A stretch of 64,000 bases of DNA. Origin: Plasmopara viticola (Eukaryota; Oomycota; Peronosporomycetes; Peronosporales; Peronosporaceae). Location: assembly GCA_001695595.3 (NCBI GenBank), contig MBPM02000014.1, positions 1,054,001 to 1,118,000 of the forward strand, read 5' to 3'. Positions 1-10,200 of the stretch are shown here, one piece after another; positions within the stretch are counted from its first letter, which is position 1; every line of letters starts with the position of its first letter. The position numbers and the translations under genes were made by a program. The notes under the pieces are model-generated. The model saw only the letters and a list, made by a program, of their open reading frames with translations. It searched no databases and was not told the DNA's origin.

Positions 1-243
1 TACTACGCTAGCCGACATTATCGCCAAACATTGGGTAGCAGGATCGTTAAGAATCACGATCTGACTTGTTCATCATGGCGTTGTGAATGTTTGAAGCAGG
101 TGGAGGACAAGGACCAATTGAATGGAGAGCACGAAGCGAGCAACGAAAACGACACGTCACCCGTGCGTGCCCTCAATCGCGCAGATATCCTACTTGAGTT
201 GAAGCAGGATGACGGACGTAATCGCCTGCAAGCGCTGGACTGA
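1..243 (+). CDS. 3' end of an unidentified protein-coding gene (partial)
   Basis: Reading frame 1 is open from the first base of the window to a TGA at 241-243. There is no ATG near the start (the first possible start would be a TTG at 31), so this is most likely the last 80 codons of a gene beginning outside the window. The visible part is hydrophilic and acidic (EDKDQLNGEHEASNEND) and ends in a short amphipathic stretch, ADILLELKQDD. I recognise no domain. It is followed by a degenerate 20-bp repeat and then the VPS13-like gene on the same strand. A chance open frame cannot be excluded. Confidence 0.4.
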   Translation, partial: YYASRHYRQTLGSRIVKNHDLTCSSWRCECLKQVEDKDQLNGEHEASNENDTSPVRALNRADILLELKQDDGRNRLQALD

Positions 244-303
244 TTTAATCGGCACAGGCTTTTCTCAGAGTAGTGTCCTTTTTAGTAAGGGCGACTGCCT
301 GCC

Positions 304-422
304 TTAGTCTAATCTATTTAGCCGTTTTAGTCTAATGTATTTAGTCGCATAAAGTGACTGCCTTTTAAGTTAGTCGCCTATTTAGTCTAATCTATTTAGC
401 CTTTATCTAATCTATTTAGTCG
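304..422. repeat. Degenerate tandem repeat, ~20-bp unit
   Basis: Four imperfect copies of TTAGTCTAATCTATTTAG followed by CC or TCG lie at about 304-323, 327-347, 380-401 and 403-422. They fill most of the gap between the partial upstream gene and the VPS13-like gene. The remaining spacer (423-568) is C/T-rich just before the start codon. The repeat is AT-rich and non-coding. A regulatory role is possible but not shown. Confidence 0.75.
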
Positions 423-516
423 GCCATTTGAATATGAGACGGCCCCTATCATCACGGCAGTTGGCTCCTCCGACGCCTGTCGCTCTATGCACCTAAACAC
501 TCTTCCCCCACCACAG

Positions 517-530
517 ATCGCATTTTCCAA
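517..530 (+). promoter_or_regulatory. Initiator-like motif upstream of the VPS13-like gene
   Basis: ATCGCATTTTCCAA resembles the oomycete initiator plus flanking element (core TCATTYY followed by CAWTTT) but has GCATTTT in place of TCATTTT. It lies about 40-50 bp before the ATG at 569, the usual place for an oomycete transcription start. The assignment is by resemblance only. Confidence 0.3.
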
Positions 531-568
531 AACATTCAACTGACTCGTTCCCTTATCGGTGCAACGTC

Positions 569-2056
569 ATGTGGTTGTTGATGCTCACGCTGTTGCTGGG
601 CTTGCTTGCAACCTTCGCGGCGACCGGCGACATGTTGCTGACGCAGTTGTTGCGTAAGTTCGCGGCTCCGGTCGTGGGCAACAGGTTCTCCATTGTGTGG
701 TCGCTACGCGATGGCTCACTAGAGTTGCGTGATCTGGTGCTGGGCAATCATGTATTGCCCAAGCTGGAGCCACTAACGGGGCTGCCCTTTGGTCTAGAGC
801 GCTTGGAAATGAAGCGTCTGCTCCTGGTCATGCCACTATGGGGTCGCCTCGTGCAGCTTGCTAGTGGCCAGCTCATGGACGCAAAGTCCACGCTCATGAA
901 CTCCAAAGTGTTGATTGACGGCTTGCGTCTTGGCCTAACACTCGACGCCGCCGAGAAGTGGATGTGGCATCGCGATGAAAACGCTGAGCGCCGGGAAGAA
1001 GCGGTTAAGCAGGCAGCTAAGGCTCGAATAGTACGCGTCAACGCCTGGACGGCTACGATTGTGCAAAAATTAAAAGAGCTTGCATCTCTGCGCGAGCGAA
1101 TTCGTGACGCTGAGAAACCGCATGCTCAAAAGGCCAAAGCTGAAGTGCCATCAGAGCCTGCTTTCTGGCATGGGTGGGTGGACAAGCTGCTGGATTCGTT
1201 TGAGTTTGCTTTGCTGTCCTTTTTGCTCGCTATTCGCGACGAGTACTCGGGGGCCAGTGTGGGTATCGCAATGGAGGGTTTTGAAATGGACCAGAGCGGT
1301 CCGACTGACGACCACCGACGTAAGCGCATTATGCGACTGGTGAAGTACGAAATGTTTGCCAATTCAAAGCCTCAAAGTGGCGCGAATGGCTGTCATTTGA
1401 TTGCTCCGCTTACATTGGAAATTGGCTGTTTCATGCCCTTTATCTTCCAGTCCCTCGTCATGGGTCGCGGCTCGGTAGAACGTGCGTTCGAACTTGAGAT
1501 CTTGTTTGCGAAAGACCAAGACTTTGGAATCGAGCTGCGTCCTGCGCAAGCGAGCATGCTGCTTAAGCTGTTGCAGCCAATAAATTATTACTACGATTGG
1601 CAAACGGCAGCTTCCGTAGAAGACGATCTCTCATGCATACAGCTGCACTCAGCCGAAATGGAAGAGTACATGTCGCTTTTCAATCAACAGTGGAAATTTG
1701 ACAATGAGACTGGCTGTTTGCGTCGGTTGTACGAAGGCTACATGTGGAAAAAAGCCATTGCCAAGCGAATGGCTCGATTAGATGAGCTTGAAGTTAAGAT
1801 GCTTGCTGTGCGTCTTCTTTACTTGCGCTCACTGTCGCTCGGCTGGGAAATACCAAATGCAGGTAAACCATTGCCGTATGTAAGTGAAGAGGACTTGGAA
1901 AGGGGAAATTTGCGTCATTTTGTGGAAAAGTCGGTGGATTATTACGTGGACGAAGAACAAATCCCAGAGACCCCATCAATGTTTCATCTTTTTCGTTTGT
2001 CGTTCGAGATGACAAGAATGAATATCAAGCAATTGAGAACAATGAGAAGAAGCTGA
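569..2056 (+). CDS. VPS13-like lipid-transfer protein, N-terminal part (frame-broken from the downstream ORF)
   Basis: This 495-codon frame encodes the N-terminal chorein-type part of a VPS13-family protein. VPS13 proteins form long hydrophobic grooves that carry phospholipids between membranes at contact sites. The first ~20 residues are strongly hydrophobic (MWLLMLTLLLGLLATFAA) and could be a signal anchor, unlike the canonical VPS13 start. A chorein-like pattern follows (GSLELRDLVLGNHVL, GLERLEMKRLLLVMPLWGRLVQ at ~50-95). The last ~22 codons read as unrelated sequence before a TGA that overlaps the next ATG. The +1 alternative frame through 1990-2056 joins smoothly to the next ORF, so the two are one gene; the break sits at or near a run of five T at 1989-1993. 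The start ATG at 569 follows an initiator-like motif. Confidence 0.8.
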   Translation: MWLLMLTLLLGLLATFAATGDMLLTQLLRKFAAPVVGNRFSIVWSLRDGSLELRDLVLGNHVLPKLEPLTGLPFGLERLEMKRLLLVMPLWGRLVQLASGQLMDAKSTLMNSKVLIDGLRLGLTLDAAEKWMWHRDENAERREEAVKQAAKARIVRVNAWTATIVQKLKELASLRERIRDAEKPHAQKAKAEVPSEPAFWHGWVDKLLDSFEFALLSFLLAIRDEYSGASVGIAMEGFEMDQSGPTDDHRRKRIMRLVKYEMFANSKPQSGANGCHLIAPLTLEIGCFMPFIFQSLVMGRGSVERAFELEILFAKDQDFGIELRPAQASMLLKLLQPINYYYDWQTAASVEDDLSCIQLHSAEMEEYMSLFNQQWKFDNETGCLRRLYEGYMWKKAIAKRMARLDELEVKMLAVRLLYLRSLSLGWEIPNAGKPLPYVSEEDLERGNLRHFVEKSVDYYVDEEQIPETPSMFHLFRLSFEMTRMNIKQLRTMRRS

Positions 2057-5000
2057 TGACATTTTTTGCACAAGATGTGAGCTTCAAGCTGCGCTATCGA
2101 ATGACAAAGATTGACAAAAAGGATACGGCAGTTGAAATTGAGCTGGACGTTTTGCGCTTTGGCTTGTTAGATAATCGTGGTTCTCCGACGAATGTGTTTC
2201 GTCAGATCATGGACCGCAATCCTGAAGCTGAATACATGATGACAGTCGCTCTTTCGCAGCGCGGAGACTGTTACATGGACGTTGGACTGACATTTAAGAA
2301 TTTTTCGCTGCTACTTGTATTTGATCCGCTGTTGTACATGGCACATCAATTTATGCCCGCCATTGGTGAAGACGAAACAGAGCAAATGCGCTTTATTGCA
2401 TGTGAGATGGCGAATGGCATGGATTCACCAGAGTTGCGAGACGCCACAATAAATTTATACGAGAAAGATCTACCTAAGCCGTTTTCGCCTTTGTTGCTTG
2501 GTGGAATGCCGTTGGGATGTAGCATTGTTTTGCAGGGATGCGAGTTTTGTCTGATTGGAGATTCCAAGACGCTTAAATCGCCCGTTTTGGCGTTTACTGC
2601 TGACACCCACATTCGAATTATAGCATCGGAGCGCTCAGAAGCTGTAGAATTGGAGCTGGTAGATGTCGCCCTGACTCCATGTACAATTGTTCTTCGCGAC
2701 GATGGCATTGAACTTGATATTGGTGATTTGAGAACCGTTTTGGAGCTTGAGGGCGAAGGTGTTGATTTTTCGATGGGATATCGACTTGCTGTTGGTGATT
2801 TGAATAAAGATCTGTCTAAGTTTGACATGAAGTCGTCGAAAAGTGCTGGTAAGTCCGCGTCAACATTATGGAACGTTGCTCGAAAAGCTGCTTCGAAGCC
2901 ACAAGTAATCGAAGTTGATCACCCAGAGTTAAAAGTGAACGAGGAGCGCACATTATCCTCGTATAGCAGAGACCGTGTTAAGGCTGGCGCACGTCGAAAG
3001 TTGACGATGCAAATGTCTGATTTTGCGATGAATCTTTCTGCAACTGACTTGGGTATTTTATTAAGCATTATGGCGTCGCTTACTGAAGCAATGAAGGAGG
3101 ATATTGAAGTTATTAAGAAGCGAGAGGAGAGCGAAGCTCGAATGAAGAAAGCTAGGCGCGTTGTTGAAGAGAATCGCTATATGGATCGACTCAAGAAGGA
3201 ATTTAAGCTGCGTGACACCGATGGTGGCGGTACGCTGGATGTGTCGGAGATTGGTGACCTGTTGCGAAGTGCAACTGACTGTGATAATTTAACTAAGAGT
3301 GAGTTCGATGCAACTGTGGAAGACTTTGTCAGCATTGTAGACAGTGACGGTAGCGGAGACATTTCGCTTGAAGAGTTTGAAAATGCACTAAGCAGAAACA
3401 AAATTTTATATTCTCGACTGCATCAGCAGGTGGTTGCTCTTACCGGCCAGGAGTACGTCCATCCGGACATGCAACGAAATAAAGTACCCTACCTCTCAGG
3501 TGCCAATGTAAACACACTCGCGAATGCTGCAGCTCTTGCTTCTTTCTGGGAACGTTACGAGGAGCAGATTGGCGCATCAACGTCATCGCTTATGGGCCAA
3601 AGACCAGTCATTGTCCAAAAAAAAATGGTTCGTGCGTTTAAAAATTACGAGTATGCCCAGGAGGCGTGGAATCGAATCATTAATCCGTCTCTTATAAAAC
3701 CGGCTGAGCAGAGCCCTTGGTTGCTCAGCATTGAGATGAACATGGGAGGTCGTGGAGATGTGATTGATCAATTGCTGTCAAGTTTAAATGACGATGCACA
3801 TGATCAAATCGTAAACTTCAGATCAGCTGAACAGCAGCTGTTTGTCCAAACCGTTGTTTCTACGTCATTTGGCGGGTTTTACTTTCGTCTGATTGATGAT
3901 GTGTTGCCCATGGGAATACCTGCAATTGAGATGTGTCTTGAAGAGCTAGGCATTTACTCAAATTTTTCGGTATGGGAAGGTGGATCGTCCGGCTCTGTTA
4001 TTGACTGCAAAGAACAAGAGCGATCCGGAAACAGCTTTGGTTTTGCCAAAATTAGTTTCGATCTTTATGGCAATTACTACAATCCTAAAGCGCGTCAAAT
4101 TGAACCTTTCATTGAGTTTTACCAAGGGATTTTGGATGTCAGAAAAGAGCCTGAGTCTCCGTTAAAGGTCATTTACTCGTCAGACCGCTATTTTCAATTA
4201 AATATCACGTTTGCTTTTATGGAAGCGGTCAATTCAAACATGTCTACATTTTCTAAGGTTGAAAGTCGAGCGGAAGCTGTAAGGCCGCACGTTAAAGAAA
4301 TTGGTGCTATCTTCTGGATGTTAAATGAAAGCGGGGTCAACGTCAAATATTACATGGTGGCAAAGAAGGTAACGAAAGAGTGCGCCTTGGAAGAAATAGT
4401 GACAGCAGTCACTGCAGTATCTTCGGGTAGGTCCCACGCATGCACCCTTTTGAGTAATAGTGAGGCTGAAGAGCACGAGCAACAAAATTTGAAGGAGAAG
4501 CAGCTACGCCAAGCTTTCAGGAGTGCTGATCAAGATGGAAGCGGTGAATTGGACACAGAGGAAGTGCGGGCTGTACTTCGAAGTGTGTACGAAGAAGAAG
4601 ACAAGCAACGGAGATCGTCATCTTCGAAAAAGTCTTCGTTGTACAAGCGTACCAGCAGCTGTATTTTAGAGAATGAGTCAGAGTTTGCCAAAGCCGTTGA
4701 AGATTTTATCGCGCTAGCCGACACAGACAATTCTGGGCAAGTGTCGTGGGAAGAGTTTAAAAGTGCAATTGCTAAGTCTCGAGCCATGGTTGAGCGCTAT
4801 CTTTCAGTTGAAATTGAAGGATACCAGGCGATCCAAGGTATACCGTTGATGTGTCTTGGCCAAACTCAAGTTTACGAGTTAACTCCAATTTTCGAAGATG
4901 TGGAGTCGGAGAATTCGATTGCAGAGTTGTACGACGTCGGAGTAGCCCTTTTGACAAAAGTTGGAGGGCCGACGCGTTATGAGCTGCAAAAAGCGTATGC

Positions 5001-8000
5001 TTGCTTGCATCGCGTGAGGGACCTTGATGCCAACTACGAGTGGATTGACTCTTACTACGCAGACTGCATGCGCCAGTACGTTCCTGTGCTAGTTGCCATT
5101 CACATCTCCGTCGATGGTTTTTACGGTCTGCAGGTAAAACTTTCCGGAGCCGAATGCATCCGCAATGGGACGGCTAAGGATACAGAGCTACTGATGTACA
5201 ACGAACATGGAGATGTTGCGGCCTGCAATCCAAAGCAAAAAAGCGGGGAAGAGTATTTCTTTATGCTTCCAGCTTTCGGTGCGATTAGCATTCCACTGAG
5301 TTTAGTCGGAGCTGGTTCTTTCGCCATTCGACAAACGGGTGAAACTGAGTGGAGCAACAAGTTGGGATTGTCTGTCTCGGATCAGCGATTGTATAAAAAG
5401 ATGACAAGATTTGAGCAGCGAGAGGCTAAAAAAGCCTTGCGCGGAGAGAGTAGTAGCTCGATATCATCTGCAAAACATGTGAAGGAAAAGCTGGGTACAA
5501 ATGCCGCCCTCCCTGATCTGGACGAATTTGTACCTGCTGGAAAAGAAATAATCTACCCATCATCCAGCTGTATTGACAACCAGCCAACTGTTGTGATCGA
5601 AACAGTTTCTGCCAATGATCCTCATTTAGGAATTTGGTCTCTGACGATTCAACCGCAGCTGGTGTTTCACAATGTTCTTCCTTGCGGTGTCGAGTACGCG
5701 ATCGTGCAGCCTGGTGATTGCCCGCCTGACACATTGACAAATATAGGAGAATTTCGCATTGCTGACAATGTTGGAAAAGACAAGAAATCGCGAGCTGTGA
5801 AAATGTTGGGCCGTACAAACTATTTTAGTTTTGTTAACGAAGTTAACAGTCGCAGGATGTGGGTAGAAAGTGGCAAAACTGTTCAAGTGTTTGGTCTAGA
5901 TCTAAGCAAACCCGCATTGATGAAAATGAGACTTTGTGCAAGTGAAACAAACCGAGCTGCGACGTGGAGTACTCCGTTCTTAGTTCATCTCGAGGCAGAT
6001 CGTCGTACATTTAATGAGGATGCGTTCGAGCTGCTGTTTGATGATGGACCTAGTTTTGTTTTCCACCCCCAATGGGAGGAAAATGCTGCTCGCTCTATTT
6101 TCTTTTATTCGCCGTTTTGGGTTCAGAATCGGACCGGGTTGGACCTACGCTTTAGATTGGCTCGTGGACGCGTATGTACTATTGAAGAGCATCGTGCTTA
6201 TTTTCCTGATGCCAAAGAGGTTCCATTGATGGTTACTGCCCCGCCTGACAAAGCTCCAATAAGCGTTTGCCCATTTCAAGAAACGCCGTCCGCGTATCAA
6301 GGCGAGTCTTTAGTATCTGGCATGACCAAAAAGTATCTGCCAAATTTTGAAAAGCTTGGGTGGTCTGAGCCCGAGGACTTGTCAACTGTGGGCAGAAAGG
6401 GAGAGCTACGCCCGGGTAAATCGGGGGATTTTTCTTTTGTGCTTGCATTTGAAATTTGTGCGGCACCAGCACAGTTCTTTCGGTCGAAAATCTTTGTGAT
6501 TTCTCCACGCTTTGTGTTTTTGAATCTTGTGCCGCGGATATTGCAGATAACCCCGATCGTACTGGACAAACACGGAAATCGCGGCAAAAGGCGCTCTAGT
6601 GAGGTTAATTGCACTCTAAAAGAAGGCGAGGCAATTGTGGTTTATTGCTTAAAAGGCCCCGAGAAGTATGTGGCTGGTTTGCGTGTTCGGGAGATGGCTA
6701 CTGATACCCAAGGTGTGGGCAATTGGAGTCCGAATTTGCCACTTTTTAAGTTGGCTTCAAAGTTGAGCGATCCGAACGCAGCCTACAACATGTCTGAGGA
6801 CGTAGTGTTTTGGACGCGTGGAAGCTTGGGTGATGGTCCTGTTTGCAGTGTGAGTTTACACGAGACAGCGGAGACGATCTTTGCTACCGTGAGCGATATT
6901 TCGGTGAAACCAAACTATCGTATTGAAAATCGCTCGACGCGTTACTCTTTCCGATATGTGCAACACGGTGTGAAGACTGCGGAAGAGATTGTTTTGGGGC
7001 CTTTGAAAAGCCATACCTTCGCTTGGGATGATCCAAACGGAGATTTAGAGCTACGAATCGTTGCGACCCACTGGAAGGTGCCGACTCCAGTTGATTTCAT
7101 GCAGATCGGAGAAGTAAAGCATGCGCCACAAGGTCTTTTTGGTGAAGTTTACATTGATGGTTCGACTCGAGTGGTTGCTTTGGGAGACACGAATATATTT
7201 TCGGATGTACGACAGCGTACAGTTGTAAGTGATTGGCTAAGCAATACTGTGATTGATGTGTCAATGCACGGAGTTGGTATCACGCTGGTGGATGAGAAAC
7301 CACATGAGGTATTGAACATTACTATGGAAACCATCATGTTTGATTCGAAAGCTGATTCTCGTCGAATTTCATTGACAGTCCATCACGTCCAGTTCGATGA
7401 CATGACTCCGCATACTCTGTACCCTGTTGTTTTTGCTCCTCTCGATAGTGGCTTCAACAGTGACAAACGGGAAGGGTGGCTTCCTGGTGACGGCGAACGT
7501 CCATTTTTTACGCTTAGCTGTGATACGCTTCCGCAAACTGGCATTGTCATTGTTAATGATTTTGACCTGCAGTTGGAGTCTATGGCAGTTAAATTAAACC
7601 TGGAGTATTTAATTGGGTTAAGCAACTTGGTCTTTCAATTTATCCCAGGAAGCGATGAAGCTACCATATTACAACAAGGTTTGGAAGCCAAGAATGTAAT
7701 GCTTGTCTCAGACGTCCCAATTCCACATGGCCCCATTTCAGCTGGCATGCTGATGTATTTCAAGCGTTGGCACATGAGTGGATTTGAATTCGACTTGGTG
7801 TTTGATTCCTTGCAAGAAGATAAGGGCGAAGGCATCTCCGCAATTTTAGGCAACACTCTGGGAAGTATTGTCGGCGGAATTGCACACGTGACGCCTGAGT
7901 TCCACTTCAGCGAAATAGTTTACCACAATCGTTTCTTCAACGAATATGATTTAATTTACGATGTGGTGTTGAAGATCGTTTACTCGGTTATTGGCCAATG

Positions 8001-9246
8001 GTATAAAATAGTGGGCAGCGTGGAAATGTTGGGTGATCCAGTTGGCCTTGCAACGGACATTGTGGACGGATTCGCGCTGGCGGCGCGTCAATTAAAGCGC
8101 GATGTGAGGGGTAAGAGTCGCCGAAAAGGCCAAAGTGCCGTGACAGTCGTTCAAACGGTATTTGGCGTACCGCTTAAATCTGTTGGAAAAGTGTCAAATG
8201 GTCTGGGTGATGTGGTTAAGAAAGCGACGCATTTTGAAAGCCAAGAGGACGGGACCGAGCCCCGCCACATTCCTGAAGGTTTCGTACAGGGTGGCAAGGT
8301 TCTTGGAAAGAGTATTGCGTATGGAGTAACCGGATTTGTCAAAGAGCCTGTCCGCGGAGCTAAAAGGGGTGGTGTCAAAGGATTCGCGAAGGGCGTTGGG
8401 CGTGGAACGTTACAGCTTGTGGCATCTCCAGTCGTCGGTACATTAGGCGTGGTTGAAAAACTTTCACAGTCTGTGAGCAACACGACTCACCTGATGGATG
8501 AGAAGCACTTTGAAGGGACTCGTCGACCTGCGCGAAACCTGCAGATAGGATCTCTTAAGCAGCTTTCAGACTCCAATGTAATCACGGAGGTGGAGGTACA
8601 CTGCTTGTACATCGACGGGTTGCCCGACAACGTAAATCCAAAGGTTGTGGTGCGTGTTTACTCCCAGACGGATGGCCATCCTGCTAAAGAAATTGGTTTA
8701 TACAAATCGTCAACAGCACATCACACTGGCACTCCTAGGTATGACCAGTCATGGCTAATAAGCGTGGCATCGGTCGATACATTTATCGAAGTAAATGTTT
8801 ATCATAAGCGCAAGCCGCTATTAAAGAAGCGCCTTGGGTTCGTTCGGTTTTCTATGGAAGAGATTTACCGTGATTTTGAGTCGATCCCTGCAAAGCTGCT
8901 AACAGATGCAAATGCCAAGATGCAGCTTAAGCGCCGCAAGCGGGTACGCGGAAGTATTATAAGCAAGCTCGCTTCAGCCGCCGAGCGCCCAGTGGAGATA
9001 CGTGATGACTCATGGCGACAGCGACTGAACCGTCCGCCAAAATCAGGCAGCAGCATTTTATCAGAGGACGAAAATGAAGGGTTTGAAGATTACGATCAGG
9101 AGGTATGCGAGCTGAGTGGGAACTCTATATACCTCAATGGTACTTTTCCTCCTCAACCCGTCGGTGTTCCACTGCAGGAGTGTGAATCCGATGCTAAGAT
9201 TTACCTTAGCATTCGTTATGTGAACGACATGCGGCGTTACGCGTAA
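2056..9246 (+). CDS. VPS13-like lipid-transfer protein, main body with four EF-hands and a C-terminal C2-like domain
   Basis: This 2396-codon frame continues the N-terminal part above, giving about 2,880 residues in all, a normal VPS13 length. Four canonical EF-hand loops are visible: DTDGGGTLDVSE (387-398), DSDGSGDISLEE (429-440), DQDGSGELDTEE (825-836) and DTDNSGQVSWEE (889-900). All keep the Ca2+ ligands at positions 1, 3, 5 and 12. The second pair is split by a Ser/Lys-rich insert. About 1180-1650 matches the SHR-BD/VPS13-adaptor-binding region (FFYSPFWVQNRTGLDLRF). Around 1890-2015 is the VPS13 C-terminal region (GDPVGLATDIVDGF). A basic glycine-rich amphipathic stretch precedes a C2-like beta domain (~2176-2285). 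EF-hands are not part of yeast or human VPS13, so this is a calcium-sensing variant. It probably acts at organelle contact sites (inferred). The ATG at 2056 is probably internal to the real gene. Confidence 0.9.
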   Translation: MTFFAQDVSFKLRYRMTKIDKKDTAVEIELDVLRFGLLDNRGSPTNVFRQIMDRNPEAEYMMTVALSQRGDCYMDVGLTFKNFSLLLVFDPLLYMAHQFMPAIGEDETEQMRFIACEMANGMDSPELRDATINLYEKDLPKPFSPLLLGGMPLGCSIVLQGCEFCLIGDSKTLKSPVLAFTADTHIRIIASERSEAVELELVDVALTPCTIVLRDDGIELDIGDLRTVLELEGEGVDFSMGYRLAVGDLNKDLSKFDMKSSKSAGKSASTLWNVARKAASKPQVIEVDHPELKVNEERTLSSYSRDRVKAGARRKLTMQMSDFAMNLSATDLGILLSIMASLTEAMKEDIEVIKKREESEARMKKARRVVEENRYMDRLKKEFKLRDTDGGGTLDVSEIGDLLRSATDCDNLTKSEFDATVEDFVSIVDSDGSGDISLEEFENALSRNKILYSRLHQQVVALTGQEYVHPDMQRNKVPYLSGANVNTLANAAALASFWERYEEQIGASTSSLMGQRPVIVQKKMVRAFKNYEYAQEAWNRIINPSLIKPAEQSPWLLSIEMNMGGRGDVIDQLLSSLNDDAHDQIVNFRSAEQQLFVQTVVSTSFGGFYFRLIDDVLPMGIPAIEMCLEELGIYSNFSVWEGGSSGSVIDCKEQERSGNSFGFAKISFDLYGNYYNPKARQIEPFIEFYQGILDVRKEPESPLKVIYSSDRYFQLNITFAFMEAVNSNMSTFSKVESRAEAVRPHVKEIGAIFWMLNESGVNVKYYMVAKKVTKECALEEIVTAVTAVSSGRSHACTLLSNSEAEEHEQQNLKEKQLRQAFRSADQDGSGELDTEEVRAVLRSVYEEEDKQRRSSSSKKSSLYKRTSSCILENESEFAKAVEDFIALADTDNSGQVSWEEFKSAIAKSRAMVERYLSVEIEGYQAIQGIPLMCLGQTQVYELTPIFEDVESENSIAELYDVGVALLTKVGGPTRYELQKAYACLHRVRDLDANYEWIDSYYADCMRQYVPVLVAIHISVDGFYGLQVKLSGAECIRNGTAKDTELLMYNEHGDVAACNPKQKSGEEYFFMLPAFGAISIPLSLVGAGSFAIRQTGETEWSNKLGLSVSDQRLYKKMTRFEQREAKKALRGESSSSISSAKHVKEKLGTNAALPDLDEFVPAGKEIIYPSSSCIDNQPTVVIETVSANDPHLGIWSLTIQPQLVFHNVLPCGVEYAIVQPGDCPPDTLTNIGEFRIADNVGKDKKSRAVKMLGRTNYFSFVNEVNSRRMWVESGKTVQVFGLDLSKPALMKMRLCASETNRAATWSTPFLVHLEADRRTFNEDAFELLFDDGPSFVFHPQWEENAARSIFFYSPFWVQNRTGLDLRFRLARGRVCTIEEHRAYFPDAKEVPLMVTAPPDKAPISVCPFQETPSAYQGESLVSGMTKKYLPNFEKLGWSEPEDLSTVGRKGELRPGKSGDFSFVLAFEICAAPAQFFRSKIFVISPRFVFLNLVPRILQITPIVLDKHGNRGKRRSSEVNCTLKEGEAIVVYCLKGPEKYVAGLRVREMATDTQGVGNWSPNLPLFKLASKLSDPNAAYNMSEDVVFWTRGSLGDGPVCSVSLHETAETIFATVSDISVKPNYRIENRSTRYSFRYVQHGVKTAEEIVLGPLKSHTFAWDDPNGDLELRIVATHWKVPTPVDFMQIGEVKHAPQGLFGEVYIDGSTRVVALGDTNIFSDVRQRTVVSDWLSNTVIDVSMHGVGITLVDEKPHEVLNITMETIMFDSKADSRRISLTVHHVQFDDMTPHTLYPVVFAPLDSGFNSDKREGWLPGDGERPFFTLSCDTLPQTGIVIVNDFDLQLESMAVKLNLEYLIGLSNLVFQFIPGSDEATILQQGLEAKNVMLVSDVPIPHGPISAGMLMYFKRWHMSGFEFDLVFDSLQEDKGEGISAILGNTLGSIVGGIAHVTPEFHFSEIVYHNRFFNEYDLIYDVVLKIVYSVIGQWYKIVGSVEMLGDPVGLATDIVDGFALAARQLKRDVRGKSRRKGQSAVTVVQTVFGVPLKSVGKVSNGLGDVVKKATHFESQEDGTEPRHIPEGFVQGGKVLGKSIAYGVTGFVKEPVRGAKRGGVKGFAKGVGRGTLQLVASPVVGTLGVVEKLSQSVSNTTHLMDEKHFEGTRRPARNLQIGSLKQLSDSNVITEVEVHCLYIDGLPDNVNPKVVVRVYSQTDGHPAKEIGLYKSSTAHHTGTPRYDQSWLISVASVDTFIEVNVYHKRKPLLKKRLGFVRFSMEEIYRDFESIPAKLLTDANAKMQLKRRKRVRGSIISKLASAAERPVEIRDDSWRQRLNRPPKSGSSILSEDENEGFEDYDQEVCELSGNSIYLNGTFPPQPVGVPLQECESDAKIYLSIRYVNDMRRYA

Positions 9247-10200
9247 TGAACGTATGCACGACTAAATTACTCAATTAATCAATGAAAAAAAAGACCTGAG
9301 TAATCGTATTTCTTATATGTATATTTCCATTCGGCAAAGTCAACCAATAGTCTAAGGCAATCAAACGCAAAACGCAAAACATAAACACATAAATTACAAC
9401 AGACTGTCTAGCTTTTGCTATCACGCAAACTCTATTGGACGCTCGATCGATATGAATGACACATTGGTCAAGGCAAACTTCGAGGCATACATCGTGCAGC
9501 AATAAACGCAAAAACGCCAAATTTATCACTAGCGCATATCGACGCCGCTCATTGTAAATATGAGACTGCGGACGCCAATTCGGTAGGTCGCACATGCCCA
9601 TCGTATTGGAAGTAGCAGTGGTGGTGCCTCCAAAGTCGATACAGGAGTCAAAGATGAGGAGTTTCAAAGTTTTGGATGACTTGAGAATGTGCCATGGTCG
9701 GACGCAAGCGTCATACCTACGCGACAACGAAGCCGTTTAATGTATCAGCCGAACGAGGACATTCAGAACTTTTTTGTACAGTCTAAGTCGAGGGGGCGAT
9801 GGAAACCGCGGCGAACTTATAGTGTAGCGGACTTGTGTATATAAAGCCGAAAAAAAGTGAACGTTTTTTAAAGTTACATCTACGATACAATAAATTGGTA
9901 ACAGAGCCTTGAGGCCTTCGTATGAGTTGAAAGAAGCCACTCATGATCAGGCCATACGGCTCCGCTGTCACTGACGTAATCGTTATAATACAAATAAATC
10001 GACTACACTGGCCGCGTTAATTTAAAGAGGGTTGGTTAAGCTGCACCAACGCCGATTAAAAGTATTCTTATCGAGCACATTCGACGAATTTAAAGAAACT
10101 TGCACAAGACTTTCGCTTAGAGTGGAGCGTCGCTAATTGCTGCGTGCTTTGCCGGTTACTTTTCATCGGTATTTATCTCCGACGCCTCGTCAAGTTTAAC
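9247..10200. other. Intergenic spacer without a supported gene
   Basis: This follows the VPS13 stop codon. It holds A/T runs and one 150-codon minus-strand open frame (9275-9727) with no recognisable domain and a cysteine/leucine-rich composition typical of chance frames. I see no repeat or RNA gene here. Confidence 0.5.

Noticed and set aside
9275..9727. 150-codon minus-strand open frame after the VPS13 gene
   Set aside because: No recognisable domain, Cys/Leu-rich composition and no supporting context. Chance frame is more likely.
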